This document shows, piece after piece, positions 30,959-39,380 of a stretch of 64,000 nucleotides of DNA; within the stretch, counting starts at the first letter, position 1; the number at the start of each line of letters is the position of its first letter. The notes under the pieces are model-generated. The model was not told the origin of the DNA and did no database searches. It saw nothing but the letters and a program-made list of their open reading frames with translations. A program made the position numbers and the translations under genes. This stretch comes from Pseudomonadota bacterium (lineage in GTDB: Bacteria > Bdellovibrionota_C > UBA2361 > SZUA-149 > DAOLCO01), in contig JAIYCX010000039.1 in NCBI GenBank assembly GCA_027487795.1, positions 248,001-312,000 on the forward strand, read 5' to 3'.

Positions 30959-32263
30959 TTGGACGATCGTAAATATAATATTTTATTAGTAAATCATGTT
31001 TGGTTTAAGCAAGAATTAATAGATCTTGGACACAATGTGATAACAAGTGGTTGGTTAAACTGCGGCTATGATATTGTATTCCCATGGAGATGTCCCTCAA
31101 CTAAATTAATAGAGAAAATACCCGATGGTATAAATATAGATTGTTTAATTTACTATGACGATAGTGGCCTACCTTCTATCTCAGATATCGAGAATTTGCC
31201 TTTTAAAAAAATATTTTATTCTGTTGATACTCACCATCATATTGATTGGCACAAAGAATTTGCTAGATTATTTGAAGTAGTACTATTAGCTCAAAAGAGT
31301 TTTATTAATGATTTTAAATTAGAGCACTTATCAGAAAAAGTTAATTGGTTTCCTCCTTGGCCAACAATAAATATTGAGCCAAGTGAAATTAGGACCATTG
31401 ATGTTTCTTTTAGAGGTACTATGGATGAAGGACTGCATCCTGGAAGAAAGAATTTTTTAGAATATTGTTCTAATTATGTAAATCTAGATTTTGGGCAAGG
31501 AGACTATGTAGAAGTATATTCAAAATCAAAAATTGTTATAAATGAAGCAGTAAGAGGAGATTTAAATTTTCGAGTATTTGAAGCAATAATGTCAGGAGCA
31601 TTACTCTTAAATCCACGGATCAATAATGGACTAGAAGATATATTTCAAGATGGTACTCATTATGTTGCTTATTCAGATGGTGATGCAGAAAATGCTATAT
31701 CATTAATTAAATATTATTTAGAAAATGAAGAAGAAAGACTTAGAATTGCTAATTGTGGAAGAGAAAAATTATTAGCAGAACATACATCTATCAAAAGAGC
31801 ATTAAAATTAAATGAATATATTCATACGGCGATCAATTCAAAAGAAACAGTAAATAAAAAAGTTAGTATTTCAATGCATTCAAGCATTCTACGATATCTC
31901 TGGCTTTTTACTAGAAAGTACGGTAGACAAAATATGATGCCTCATCTACTACAAGCAATTCTAGATTTACAGACACAAATAATTTCAAAAAACGTAGATT
32001 TTTCTGATACCCAATCATGTCGCGAAGTATCAATATTAATTATCGATTCTCTTTTAAATGATATTCTAGATACTAATTCTTATTTACAATGGTTGGAGAA
32101 TTTAAAGAATTCTGAAGCTAATCTTTTAATCTGTAGTCAATTATACCAAGCCTTCTCTACAGAATCTGAATTATTAGATCATGAAACTAAAATATCTCTT
32201 AATGAAGTTTTTTCAAATAATAGAAAAAACTTCATAGATGGTTTATTGAGTCTACCTAATTAG
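30959..32263 (+). CDS. CgeB-like glycosyltransferase
   Basis: The 434-residue product begins KYNILLVNHVWFKQELIDLG and shows the CgeB/DUF3880-type C-terminal core: FRVFEAIMSGALLLNPR followed by an EDIFQDGTHYVAYSDGD segment and ENEEERLRIANCGREKLL. This is the same family as the C-terminal part of the protein encoded at 22374. It appears to start with TTG six bases after the preceding stop; no ATG lies close. The last ~140 residues are helical and unassigned. It is the last + strand glycosyltransferase of the cluster and overlaps a small convergent gene by eight bases. Confidence 0.72.
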   Translation: MDDRKYNILLVNHVWFKQELIDLGHNVITSGWLNCGYDIVFPWRCPSTKLIEKIPDGINIDCLIYYDDSGLPSISDIENLPFKKIFYSVDTHHHIDWHKEFARLFEVVLLAQKSFINDFKLEHLSEKVNWFPPWPTINIEPSEIRTIDVSFRGTMDEGLHPGRKNFLEYCSNYVNLDFGQGDYVEVYSKSKIVINEAVRGDLNFRVFEAIMSGALLLNPRINNGLEDIFQDGTHYVAYSDGDAENAISLIKYYLENEEERLRIANCGREKLLAEHTSIKRALKLNEYIHTAINSKETVNKKVSISMHSSILRYLWLFTRKYGRQNMMPHLLQAILDLQTQIISKNVDFSDTQSCREVSILIIDSLLNDILDTNSYLQWLENLKNSEANLLICSQLYQAFSTESELLDHETKISLNEVFSNNRKNFIDGLLSLPN

Positions 32264-32537
32264 ATGATATAAGTACTTTTTTTAATCCAGTAAGTATTCT
32301 TATTTTTTCCTCTATTTGTAGTTTTAGTAGATTAATTTTTTGTAGACTATTTAGAGCGTTCTCTTTTGTAGAAATATCAAAAGTCTCGAAAAGACTAAGA
32401 TTAGCTAGGCTTGCAACAAGCGCATTTAAATGATCGTAAATATCTCCTATTTTATCTATTTGTGGTGAAGTATTTGGTGTAGTATTGTATTCGCTGATGT
32501 CGATGTTTGTTATAATAGCGTCATAGTTTTGGCTCAT
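32256..32537 (-). CDS. Small helical protein of unknown function
   Basis: A 93-residue acidic product, mainly helical after residue 28. TGAGGA lies about 8 bases upstream of its ATG as a good ribosome-binding site, which supports a real gene. It overlaps the preceding glycosyltransferase gene tail to tail by eight bases. Size and helical character would fit a flagellar chaperone of the FliT/FlgN kind, but no diagnostic motif is visible. Confidence 0.55.
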   Translation of the reverse strand: MSQNYDAIITNIDISEYNTTPNTSPQIDKIGDIYDHLNALVASLANLSLFETFDISTKENALNSLQKINLLKLQIEEKIRILTGLKKVLISSN

Positions 32538-32616
32538 TTTTCAATCCTCATTTATTTTTTAAAATTATAACTTGTAAGTTCTTAATATTATTATTGCTTT
32601 AGATATTACTAATCGT

Positions 32617-33081
32617 ATGAAGATAATGAGTGCAAGTCTTATTCCATTATTTCTAATAGTAGCTTGTAATAAAAATGATCATAATAACGAATCACAACAG
32701 AATAATGAAAAATATAAGTCTGTTGTTGAGGTAGAAGATCCAGATAATATTCTTCAAGGACCTATTGTTAGTATTGGTAGTCAAACTGTTAATATTTCCT
32801 CAAAAGGTAAAAATAAAGGACTACTTAAAATTAAAACTTCTATTCAGTTTGAAGATTTATATATACCAGAAAATATTGAAGTAATTAAAATTCAATTAAT
32901 AGATATTATAATTTCAGTAATATCTAGGTCTAGTATTAATATACTGAGTACTTATGAAGGTAAAAATCAACTTAAATTAGAAATCTTGAAAGATATTAAT
33001 TCAAAATTAGAAACTGATAATGCTAATGGTAATAAAATAAAAAATATATATTTTGAAGAGTTTACAGTAAATTATTTATAA
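32617..33081 (+). CDS. FliL-like lipoprotein
   Basis: The 154-residue product has a signal peptide with lipobox IVAC, placing the lipidated Cys at residue 17. From residue 50 it follows the FliL pattern: PIVSIGSQTVNIS, then LLKIKTSIQFE, then the helix VIKIQLIDIIISVISRSS, STYEGKNQLKLEILKDIN and the terminal IYFEEFTVNYL. FliL normally has one inner-membrane helix and a periplasmic domain that rings the MotB stator; here a lipid anchor replaces the helix. It probably acts in the periplasm near flagellar stators, or is a divergent FliL paralogue. Confidence 0.72.
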   Translation: MKIMSASLIPLFLIVACNKNDHNNESQQNNEKYKSVVEVEDPDNILQGPIVSIGSQTVNISSKGKNKGLLKIKTSIQFEDLYIPENIEVIKIQLIDIIISVISRSSINILSTYEGKNQLKLEILKDINSKLETDNANGNKIKNIYFEEFTVNYL

Positions 33082-33083
33082 AA

Positions 33084-33911
33084 TTATAAGTCATGAGTTT
33101 CGTCTAGTCTGAGAGTTAAGCATTTTGAGGCTCCACCAGATTTTAAAAATTCTGTAAGTTTTATTTTAATTACATTAAATCCTTTATTATTTAATTGAGT
33201 TTCTAGCTTATTACTACAGTTATTTAGAAAGATAGTTTGATCAATATTGACGGCATTACAAGCGAAATGTAGTGCATCTTCTTCTTCGACTTCAATAATT
33301 AGATCTTCAGATTTGCGTCTCTTTATTTCTATTATTGATTCTTCATCAAAACTTTTTGGAAAATATAGAAGGTGACCATTTGTTAATGGACAAAGGCAAG
33401 TGTCTAGATGATAAAATCGTTGATCAATTAGTTTTAACTTTATAATATCAAAAGGTAAAATGTGTTCTAATTCAGAACTAGAAGATATACTACTTCTGAA
33501 ACCATGAGCACTCCAAAGTATATTTTCTTTTTTATCAAATAAAGCATCTCCAGCACCTTCAAATGAGACATCTTTTGGAAGTATTTTTATTTCATAACCT
33601 TTTTTTTCAAACCATGAGGTAAAAATATTTTCTTCTTTTTGTCTTTCAGGATGATAAAAATTTGATGGTATAAAAATATTGTTAAAAACTAATCCAGCAT
33701 TCGCTGTGAAGACCAAGTCTGGTAAATCTATATGTGGCGGAATTAGTGAAATATCCGCTACTTTTGATAACTGAGCGTAAAGCTCATTCCATTGTAGTAT
33801 AGCATCTTTTGAAACTACATTTGATTCATTTCCTTCCATCCACGGATTAATTACATAAGAAACAGTAAAATGATCAGGAGAACACATTAATATTTGGGGT
33901 TTTTTAGACAT
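33084..33911 (-). CDS. Amidinotransferase-fold hydrolase (arginine deiminase/DDAH-like)
   Basis: The 275-residue protein opens with LMCSPDHFTVSYVINPWM, typical of the DDAH/arginine-deiminase-related superfamily. Candidate catalytic residues are His168 (FYHLDTCLCPL) and Cys264 near the C-terminus (SGGASKCLTLRL); LPDLVFTANAGLV and SFEGAGDAL carry the acidic substrate-binding residues. Family members act on guanidino compounds such as arginine or methylarginine. The gene downstream of its promoter side encodes an ArgA-like acetyltransferase, 20 bases away on the same strand, which suggests a shared role in arginine metabolism. The exact substrate cannot be told from sequence. Confidence 0.78.
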   Translation of the reverse strand: MSKKPQILMCSPDHFTVSYVINPWMEGNESNVVSKDAILQWNELYAQLSKVADISLIPPHIDLPDLVFTANAGLVFNNIFIPSNFYHPERQKEENIFTSWFEKKGYEIKILPKDVSFEGAGDALFDKKENILWSAHGFRSSISSSSELEHILPFDIIKLKLIDQRFYHLDTCLCPLTNGHLLYFPKSFDEESIIEIKRRKSEDLIIEVEEEDALHFACNAVNIDQTIFLNNCSNKLETQLNNKGFNVIKIKLTEFLKSGGASKCLTLRLDETHDL

Positions 33912-33931
33912 AACTTTGTTTATATTGTCGA

Positions 33932-35083
33932 TTATAGATCTAATTTAAAAGCTTTTGAATTTCTTGAAAAGTCATAATTATTCTTCCAATCTTCAGGAAG
34001 TAATTCTCTCTCTATTTCTGAGAATCCTAAAGATAAAAAGAAATCCCACATATTTTTAGTAACACTTAAAGAAAATACATATTTTTTATTTTTGTCTTTA
34101 GCTTTTTGAATTAAACTAATTGCTAATGTTTTAGCATGACCTCTTCTTCTAAACCTTGGAAGACTAAAAAACTTAGCAAGCTCACAAGCTTCACCAAAAT
34201 CAATGATTTTTGCACCTGCAACTATAGAGCCATTTATAATATATAACTGAAATTCAAATATTTCTTTCTCCATATCTTCAGGGGGAATTGGCAACAATAA
34301 TCCTCTCTCTACATATGGTTTCATTAACCTTGAGACTATAAATATGTCTTTAGTTGATCCATTTCTTATTTCACCTTCAGGAAAATTAGAAATTAAAGTA
34401 CCGATTCCCTGGTGTGTAAATACTTCTTGGTAAAGAGATCCTGGTGTCGAATTTGTGACAACTAATTCAAGAGAATTTTTTCTATCTAGGCTTTGTTCAA
34501 AAAGATCGATAATTTCATCATTCAAATTTAATGTACTTTTTGTCCTATCAAGTGATTTTAACTCAGTTAGTTTAATAGTAGAGTGTAAAACTCCATTTAA
34601 TATTACACCTTCATCATCAATTAGATAGAAAAATTTTCTAGCATTAAGTTGTTCTGCTACTTCTAGCCCTTCTCTTAGAAGAGTGCTGGTTTCGCAAATT
34701 CCATTACAATTGAGTCCAAGAACAACAATGTCATGAGTTGAAAACTCATTTTTTATAGTATGTAGTTTCTTATTGCTGATATTTTTGTCGGCATCCTGAG
34801 TAATGTATTCAATAAGTAAACCATCGTTTTTGAGTTTTGTTACTTTTTCAAGAACTTCAATACTATGGTTAATAACTACTAGTACGTATATTTGTGAGGA
34901 TTGTATAACTTTTAAATCTGTAAGTAATCTATCAAAGTCACTTTCCTTATTTACAAGGATGGTAAAAACTGAATCTCTAAAAGAAAATGAATATTGAAAT
35001 AACTCAAGAGCTTCTAGCATCTGCTCTTCAATAGATTCAGAGCTACCATTAATAGGGGAGGGGAAAAGTAAATTTTCTTTCAT
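33932..35083 (-). CDS. N-acetylglutamate synthase-like protein (degenerate amino-acid kinase domain plus GNAT)
   Basis: The 383-residue protein resembles ArgA. The N-terminal ~210 residues fit a weakly conserved amino-acid-kinase-like domain ending in PGSLYQEVFTHQGIGTLI. The C-terminal ~150 residues form a GNAT acetyltransferase with LPRFRRRGHAKTLAISLIQ as the acetyl-CoA loop and NMWDFFLSLGFSEIE near the end. ArgA transfers acetyl from acetyl-CoA to glutamate, the first step of arginine synthesis. It lies between the AIM24 gene (6 bases upstream) and the amidinotransferase gene on one strand. The enzymatic assignment is probable, not certain. Confidence 0.7.
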   Translation of the reverse strand: MKENLLFPSPINGSSESIEEQMLEALELFQYSFSFRDSVFTILVNKESDFDRLLTDLKVIQSSQIYVLVVINHSIEVLEKVTKLKNDGLLIEYITQDADKNISNKKLHTIKNEFSTHDIVVLGLNCNGICETSTLLREGLEVAEQLNARKFFYLIDDEGVILNGVLHSTIKLTELKSLDRTKSTLNLNDEIIDLFEQSLDRKNSLELVVTNSTPGSLYQEVFTHQGIGTLISNFPEGEIRNGSTKDIFIVSRLMKPYVERGLLLPIPPEDMEKEIFEFQLYIINGSIVAGAKIIDFGEACELAKFFSLPRFRRRGHAKTLAISLIQKAKDKNKKYVFSLSVTKNMWDFFLSLGFSEIERELLPEDWKNNYDFSRNSKAFKLDL

Positions 35084-35089
35084 CGAAGA

Positions 35090-36040
35090 TTAGGAATTAG
35101 AGTCAGTTTTTATATTATTAAACAATTTTTGTGTTTGAACTATTACATAACCTTTACCATTAAACCTAAGTTGAAAAGTATCTCCGCTTGTTCTTCCTAT
35201 CAGTGTTTGTAGTGAAATATCTGCTCTTAAAGCAGGACTAACTCCTGCACTCCATGCTACAGTTGAGTTTGCATCTGCAAATATTGATTTGCCATCATTA
35301 ACCTCTAGCACTAGTGGTTGGAAGTCAGTGCATATTGCGGCATAACCAATACCGCTTAGTATGACATGAAATAGGCCTCCAGAGAGGGCAGCACTAAAAT
35401 TAAATAGTGGCTTTACATCCCAACTTACTGAATCTTCAAATGCTAGTAGGTTGTCTGCTTGTACGAAGATAGGTTCTTTAGAGACGTCGATAATTTGAAT
35501 TGATCTAGCATTATCTGCTAGATATAAAGTTCCATTACCTTCTGCAGCAGTTAGAGATAAGGATTCTCCAGAAATACTTCTTTTTATTAATTTACCAAAT
35601 CCATGTTCTCCAATACCTTCTCTTCTAAAAGAGATTGCTCCTTCATAGGCCATCATTGAACCAGATTTGATCCATAACTTATCTTTTAGTCTTACTTTAA
35701 GTATTCTCTCTTGAATACAATCAAAACTTAATTTATCAATGTTCTTATATAAGTTGTTAGATGTAGATTGAGTATCGACTGTTACAGTATCTTCTTTCAC
35801 TACCTGAGAAGTAGTTTTAAAATTTTCTATTTGTTTATGCTCTTCTTCATCAAGGATTCTGATTTTTCCACTTTGTATCGCAGTAAATATTTTTGATAAT
35901 TCTGTAGATTCGAATGAATCTATTTGTCCATCTGAGTGAGCTGTGACCATTAATAAGTCATGGTCCTTAACAGAAAGAACTCCACTAGAAAGAGCATTCT
36001 GTACTATTTTAGATATTATTTCATGGTGATTTTTTTTCAT
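35090..36040 (-). CDS. AIM24-family protein with N-terminal helical domain
   Basis: Residues ~105-300 form an AIM24 domain: KLWIKSGSMMAYEGAISF, GEHGFGKLIKRSISGESLSL, GIGYAAICTDFQPL, and the C-terminal GNTVQ-like part. The first ~60 residues are helical and include LLMVTAHSDGQIDSFESTEL, reminiscent of TerB or EF-hand-like helices. AIM24 domains form beta-rich trimers; their biochemical role in bacteria is not settled. It begins the arginine-related minus-strand group and shares its upstream region with the putative small RNA on the other strand. Confidence 0.8.
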   Translation of the reverse strand: MKKNHHEIISKIVQNALSSGVLSVKDHDLLMVTAHSDGQIDSFESTELSKIFTAIQSGKIRILDEEEHKQIENFKTTSQVVKEDTVTVDTQSTSNNLYKNIDKLSFDCIQERILKVRLKDKLWIKSGSMMAYEGAISFRREGIGEHGFGKLIKRSISGESLSLTAAEGNGTLYLADNARSIQIIDVSKEPIFVQADNLLAFEDSVSWDVKPLFNFSAALSGGLFHVILSGIGYAAICTDFQPLVLEVNDGKSIFADANSTVAWSAGVSPALRADISLQTLIGRTSGDTFQLRFNGKGYVIVQTQKLFNNIKTDSNS

Positions 36041-36095
36041 AACTATACGTTAACTTATTACAGATATTCGTAAATGAATAGATATGCATTTAAAG

Positions 36096-36117
36096 TAACT
36101 TAATGATTATTAAGTTA
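36096..36117. repeat. Inverted repeat upstream of the AIM24 gene
   Basis: TAACTTAAT (36096-36104) and ATTAAGTTA (36109-36117) are a perfect nine-base inverted repeat around GATT. It lies 56 bases upstream of the AIM24 start and ahead of the putative small RNA, so it may be an operator or hairpin serving either transcript. Confidence 0.45.
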
Positions 36118-36159
36118 TTTAGTGAAGCAAATTTAATCAAATTATTGATATGTCATTGT

Positions 36160-36319
36160 AGGTGGTGGAGAACGTAGTCGAGGAAAATTAGAATCTCTTA
36201 GGGGTAGGGGATTTTAATATAGGTGGTTATTTAAGGGTGGGGGTACATAGAGGCAGGCTTGTAAAAGCTGTTCTGGTGGTTTGTCAGGGAGCTCAAACGT
36301 TCTTGAGCTCCCCTTTTTT
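36160..36319 (+). ncRNA. Putative G-rich small RNA ending at a strong terminator
   Basis: Between two minus-strand genes, the + strand carries about 160 bases with no credible reading frame. It ends in a strong + strand intrinsic terminator (36287-36319), which implies a + strand transcript. It is far richer in G than its surroundings: GGTGGTGGAG at 36161-36170, GGGGTAGGGG at 36201-36210 and GGGTGGGGG at 36235-36243. Four or more GGA motifs occur, as in CsrA/RsmA-sequestering RNAs, but their loop context is unclear. The 5' end is unknown and I found no convincing promoter. It does not fit 6S, SRP or tmRNA. Confidence 0.5.
36287..36319 (+). terminator. Strong intrinsic terminator on the + strand
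   Basis: GGGAGCTCAA (36287-36296) pairs perfectly with TTGAGCTCCC (36303-36312) around a six-base loop and is followed by CTTTTTT. The T tract exists only in the + direction; in the minus direction the hairpin is followed by TGACAAACC, so it is not a terminator for gspN. No + strand protein gene lies upstream for more than 3 kb, so it points to a non-coding transcript. Confidence 0.85.
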
Positions 36320-37175
36320 ATTTAAGAGTAATTCTTGCCCTATCGGTATTTCCTGATAAGCTAAAACTGAAATTTTTTCCGTTTACTTCTTTACCATCGA
36401 ATATAAGAGGCAACCACGGACCTAACTCCTTGATACCAGTATCACTCAGGCTAGTTTTAAACTCAAAATCAATTTCTTTTGTACTTTTTATAAGTCCTTT
36501 GCCTGTAGTGCTGCCAAGACTTGTAGATAAGCTTATTTCATTAAAATTAAAAATATCTTGCTTTATCAATATAGAAGTTGAGCCATTAATATCGCTTATG
36601 GGACTTATTTTTATTAAGTCAGTTGGAACTTTTGCTAATCGAAGAATAGCTTGGGGGTCTATAGCAGCGCCATTTATCACGATATCCAGACTGGCATTAT
36701 CAATCGCATCTTTATTTATAACAGCACTTTTTAAAAGTCCTGAAACAAGACCGGTTGGTTCTATAGGTTTGAATATCGGAATTTTTCTTAGATTTAAATC
36801 ATTTAAACTACAGTCTAAAACTGACTTAGAAAAAATACCTACTTTACTCTCACAATTTATTAGAGCGCCATATATATTAAATGACATGCCTAGTGATAGG
36901 GGACTAAATTTACTTAAATAAAACTTACCTGATGTTATTTTAAATTCGGGGAAGTTCGAGTTTTCAATTTTTGAAATTGATAGTTCGTCAAAACTAAAAC
37001 CTTTAGTAAATTTAAATATCGGATCATGAAAATCTAATTGATAACCTTTAGATTTAATTATTTTTGATGTTACAGAAAGTATAATAGGCGGAATAAAGCC
37101 TTCTAATAAACTGGGAATAATAAATATCCCCAGTAATAGGATGAAAATAAGAAAATTTCTTAAATGTGTACTCAA
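36318..37175 (-). CDS. gspN: Type II secretion system protein N
   Basis: A 285-residue protein with one N-terminal membrane segment (about residues 7-27) and a periplasmic beta-rich AsmA-like body, including the TGLVSGLLKSA and GKGLIKSTKEIDFEF-type patterns of GspN. It is the last gene of the gsp operon, four bases after gspM. GspN is present only in some T2SS operons and its role is not fully defined. The gene's stop overlaps the T tract of the opposite-strand terminator. Confidence 0.78.
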   Translation of the reverse strand: MSTHLRNFLIFILLLGIFIIPSLLEGFIPPIILSVTSKIIKSKGYQLDFHDPIFKFTKGFSFDELSISKIENSNFPEFKITSGKFYLSKFSPLSLGMSFNIYGALINCESKVGIFSKSVLDCSLNDLNLRKIPIFKPIEPTGLVSGLLKSAVINKDAIDNASLDIVINGAAIDPQAILRLAKVPTDLIKISPISDINGSTSILIKQDIFNFNEISLSTSLGSTTGKGLIKSTKEIDFEFKTSLSDTGIKELGPWLPLIFDGKEVNGKNFSFSLSGNTDRARITLK

Positions 37176-37179
37176 GTTA

Positions 37180-37785
37180 TTATTTAATAGGTATTTTATC
37201 AGCTGAGTATTTTTCTACTGTAAGAAGATCTATAGAGAGACTTATCTGATCTTCCTTGTTTATTTTTGATACTTCTACTCGTTGCAGTAATAAAGGGGGC
37301 GGACCTAATTCTAAAGCTTCTAAAAGCATGGGGAGAGAAGAGGAACTTAGTTCTTTTACGCTGAGACTAAATTTTCTTGCAATAAATTCTGTTCCGATTT
37401 CTGTTATGTCCTTTGAAGGAGTTAGTTCATATTGAGCATCTTGAATTTGTTTCTTTATCAGTTGGTCAAGATGGGTAGTTAGTTGTTCATAGCTCATCGA
37501 GCTATTTAAATAGCGACTTGTTAATTCATCTTTTCTGGTTTTGAGAGAACTAAATCTAACTAAGGATTCTTGAAGAGTAAATAGCTGATCTTTAGCTCGT
37601 AATGCTTTTTTTGATTTATTTGAAAAAGCTTCTGTAATAGTTGAGATAGTTAAGAAAAGAAAAATGATAATAGCTGAAATTATTAGTAAATTAACTAGTT
37701 TTTTTTCTCTTATAGTTAATGAGTTATATTTTTCAAATAAAATTGGGTCTAATGAACTTAGCTTTTTAGAAGAAGTTATTTGCAT
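37180..37785 (-). CDS. gspM: Type II secretion system protein M
   Basis: A 201-residue inner-membrane protein with a short cytoplasmic start, one membrane helix (about residues 29-50) and a periplasmic region with a coiled-coil stretch followed by a ferredoxin-like domain, the layout of GspM. It partners GspL in the inner-membrane platform. Its start overlaps the end of gspL by ten bases. Sequence identity in this family is low, so the assignment rests largely on topology and gene order. Confidence 0.78.
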   Translation of the reverse strand: MQITSSKKLSSLDPILFEKYNSLTIREKKLVNLLIISAIIIFLFLTISTITEAFSNKSKKALRAKDQLFTLQESLVRFSSLKTRKDELTSRYLNSSMSYEQLTTHLDQLIKKQIQDAQYELTPSKDITEIGTEFIARKFSLSVKELSSSSLPMLLEALELGPPPLLLQRVEVSKINKEDQISLSIDLLTVEKYSADKIPIK

Positions 37786-39380
37786 AAAGTGACTTCTCCA
37801 ATTACAGAAAGTTTTCCACCTACGCTACTACCTTGATCACTTGATACAGAGGCAGAACAGAAAGTTTTAGGGTCATCTTCAACAAATTTTTTAACTAGAG
37901 TATCAAGTTTTCCTGAAGTAGGATAATCTTTTGCTGTCCCTCTAAATGTTAATCCATCAGTAGAAATAGAAAATGATTCTAGTGCAAAGTCGAGATTCTT
38001 ATCGATTACTTTTGAATAACGATACAACCAATCTACCGATGAGAGTGACCTTACACTAGTTAGGCTACCTATTTGCGCCTCAATATTAGTTATCTCATTA
38101 TCAACTTCTGTAGTTATACTAGAAATAGATTTTCCTTTAGTAGAAATCTCAGGTGCATAACTAAAGGTTAATACAGCCGCTTCTTGCTCAGAAACATTAA
38201 TTTTTTTAGAAGGAAGAATGAATGAAGAAAGTGAGAAAAGTATAAAACATAATACAAAAAGTACAATAGGTACTAACTCTCCAGTAATACTTTCTCTAAA
38301 ATCTGAGAAAGGTTCTTTATACTTGTATTTCCCTGATCTTATATTCCATAATCTTATTTTCTTATTTGAAGTTAAGCCAGTTTCAGGAGTAAGCCCTAAT
38401 CTATCGATTTCTAGTAGAACTGAGATACTAGCCAAAACTAATTTATTAAAAATATTTGTACTTACAATTGAATTTTCTATGTCTTCAATTAAGCTAGATA
38501 GATTTATGTGATTTGAGTTTTGAATAAGTTTAGTTATATTTTTGTTTTCTTCTGAAAAAATATTACTAAATTCTGTTAGCTTATTTGTGCTTATAGTTAC
38601 ATAGTGATCAATATCTAGACTAAGAAAATGTGAAAGTTGATTTGTGATTTGTGATTTTTTAAAATCATTATTTTCTGCCAGTGAAAATCTTCTAATTTCT
38701 ATATTTTTAGCTATACTAGAAGAGAAAATACTTACTTCGCTATCTGCATGATTAATTAATGCTAAAGTTGAATCTTTCTCAATATTTATTGAGTCATGAA
38801 TGTTTAAAGCTAAGGTATAAAGAGTTGCAAGGTCATTAGATATAATTTGTGAGTTTATACCAAGAGATCCTAGTATTTTAATGAACAACTCAATTTTCTC
38901 TTGTTCGATTAGAGTAACTAAAAAAATAGTTGAAGTAATATTAGAGCTATTTTTTTCAAGATCATTTGAAGAAAGGTGAAATTTGTCAAAGTCTAATTCG
39001 TAAGGAAGTAGATCTTCTAATTCAAGCCTAATCGCACTTTCAGCTTTTTTTGAATCTGAAATAGGTAGTTCTATCGGTAATTGTATTAGTTCATCCGAAT
39101 CTATAACTGTTATAGTATAATCAGCTGCTGCAAATTCTTCTATTTCTTTTTTTATAGATTCAGTTGTTGCGCCTTCGCTAAATAGAATATTTTGATTTGT
39201 ATCTTCTATTTCTTTGGAAATTAAAAAAGGAAAACTTTTTAAATAAACTTTTTTAAAAAGCTTAATATCTTGATTGGCATATAGTGATTTTTTTATATCT
39301 TCAGGACGAATCTCCTCATTAGTCTTAAAGACACTAATGGTTATATTTTGGGCAGTAATATTTATTGCTCTAATCAGCAT
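37776..39380 (-). CDS. gspL: Type II secretion system protein L
   Basis: A 534-residue protein with a cytoplasmic actin-like/PilM-type part (IELPISDSKKAESAIRLELEDLLPYELD is the characteristic region, about residues 100-130), a membrane helix near residue 385 and a periplasmic ferredoxin-like domain. GspL links the ATPase GspE to the membrane. It is longer than E. coli-type GspL (~400 residues). It follows gspJ directly with only 46 bases between, where gspK is normally found. Confidence 0.82.
   Translation of the reverse strand: MLIRAINITAQNITISVFKTNEEIRPEDIKKSLYANQDIKLFKKVYLKSFPFLISKEIEDTNQNILFSEGATTESIKKEIEEFAAADYTITVIDSDELIQLPIELPISDSKKAESAIRLELEDLLPYELDFDKFHLSSNDLEKNSSNITSTIFLVTLIEQEKIELFIKILGSLGINSQIISNDLATLYTLALNIHDSINIEKDSTLALINHADSEVSIFSSSIAKNIEIRRFSLAENNDFKKSQITNQLSHFLSLDIDHYVTISTNKLTEFSNIFSEENKNITKLIQNSNHINLSSLIEDIENSIVSTNIFNKLVLASISVLLEIDRLGLTPETGLTSNKKIRLWNIRSGKYKYKEPFSDFRESITGELVPIVLFVLCFILFSLSSFILPSKKINVSEQEAAVLTFSYAPEISTKGKSISSITTEVDNEITNIEAQIGSLTSVRSLSSVDWLYRYSKVIDKNLDFALESFSISTDGLTFRGTAKDYPTSGKLDTLVKKFVEDDPKTFCSASVSSDQGSSVGGKLSVIGEVTLCK

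Noticed and set aside
36160..36319. 6S RNA, SRP RNA or tmRNA
   Set aside because: The two ends are both G-rich and cannot pair as 6S requires, the GGAAGC-type SRP loop is missing, and there is no tRNA-like end for tmRNA.
36287..36319. Terminator for gspN on the minus strand
   Set aside because: The T tract is only on the + strand side; the minus-strand sequence after the hairpin is not T-rich.
36430..36921. Plus-strand open frame of 163 residues
   Set aside because: Antisense to gspN and preceded by a strong terminator on the same strand; no family features.
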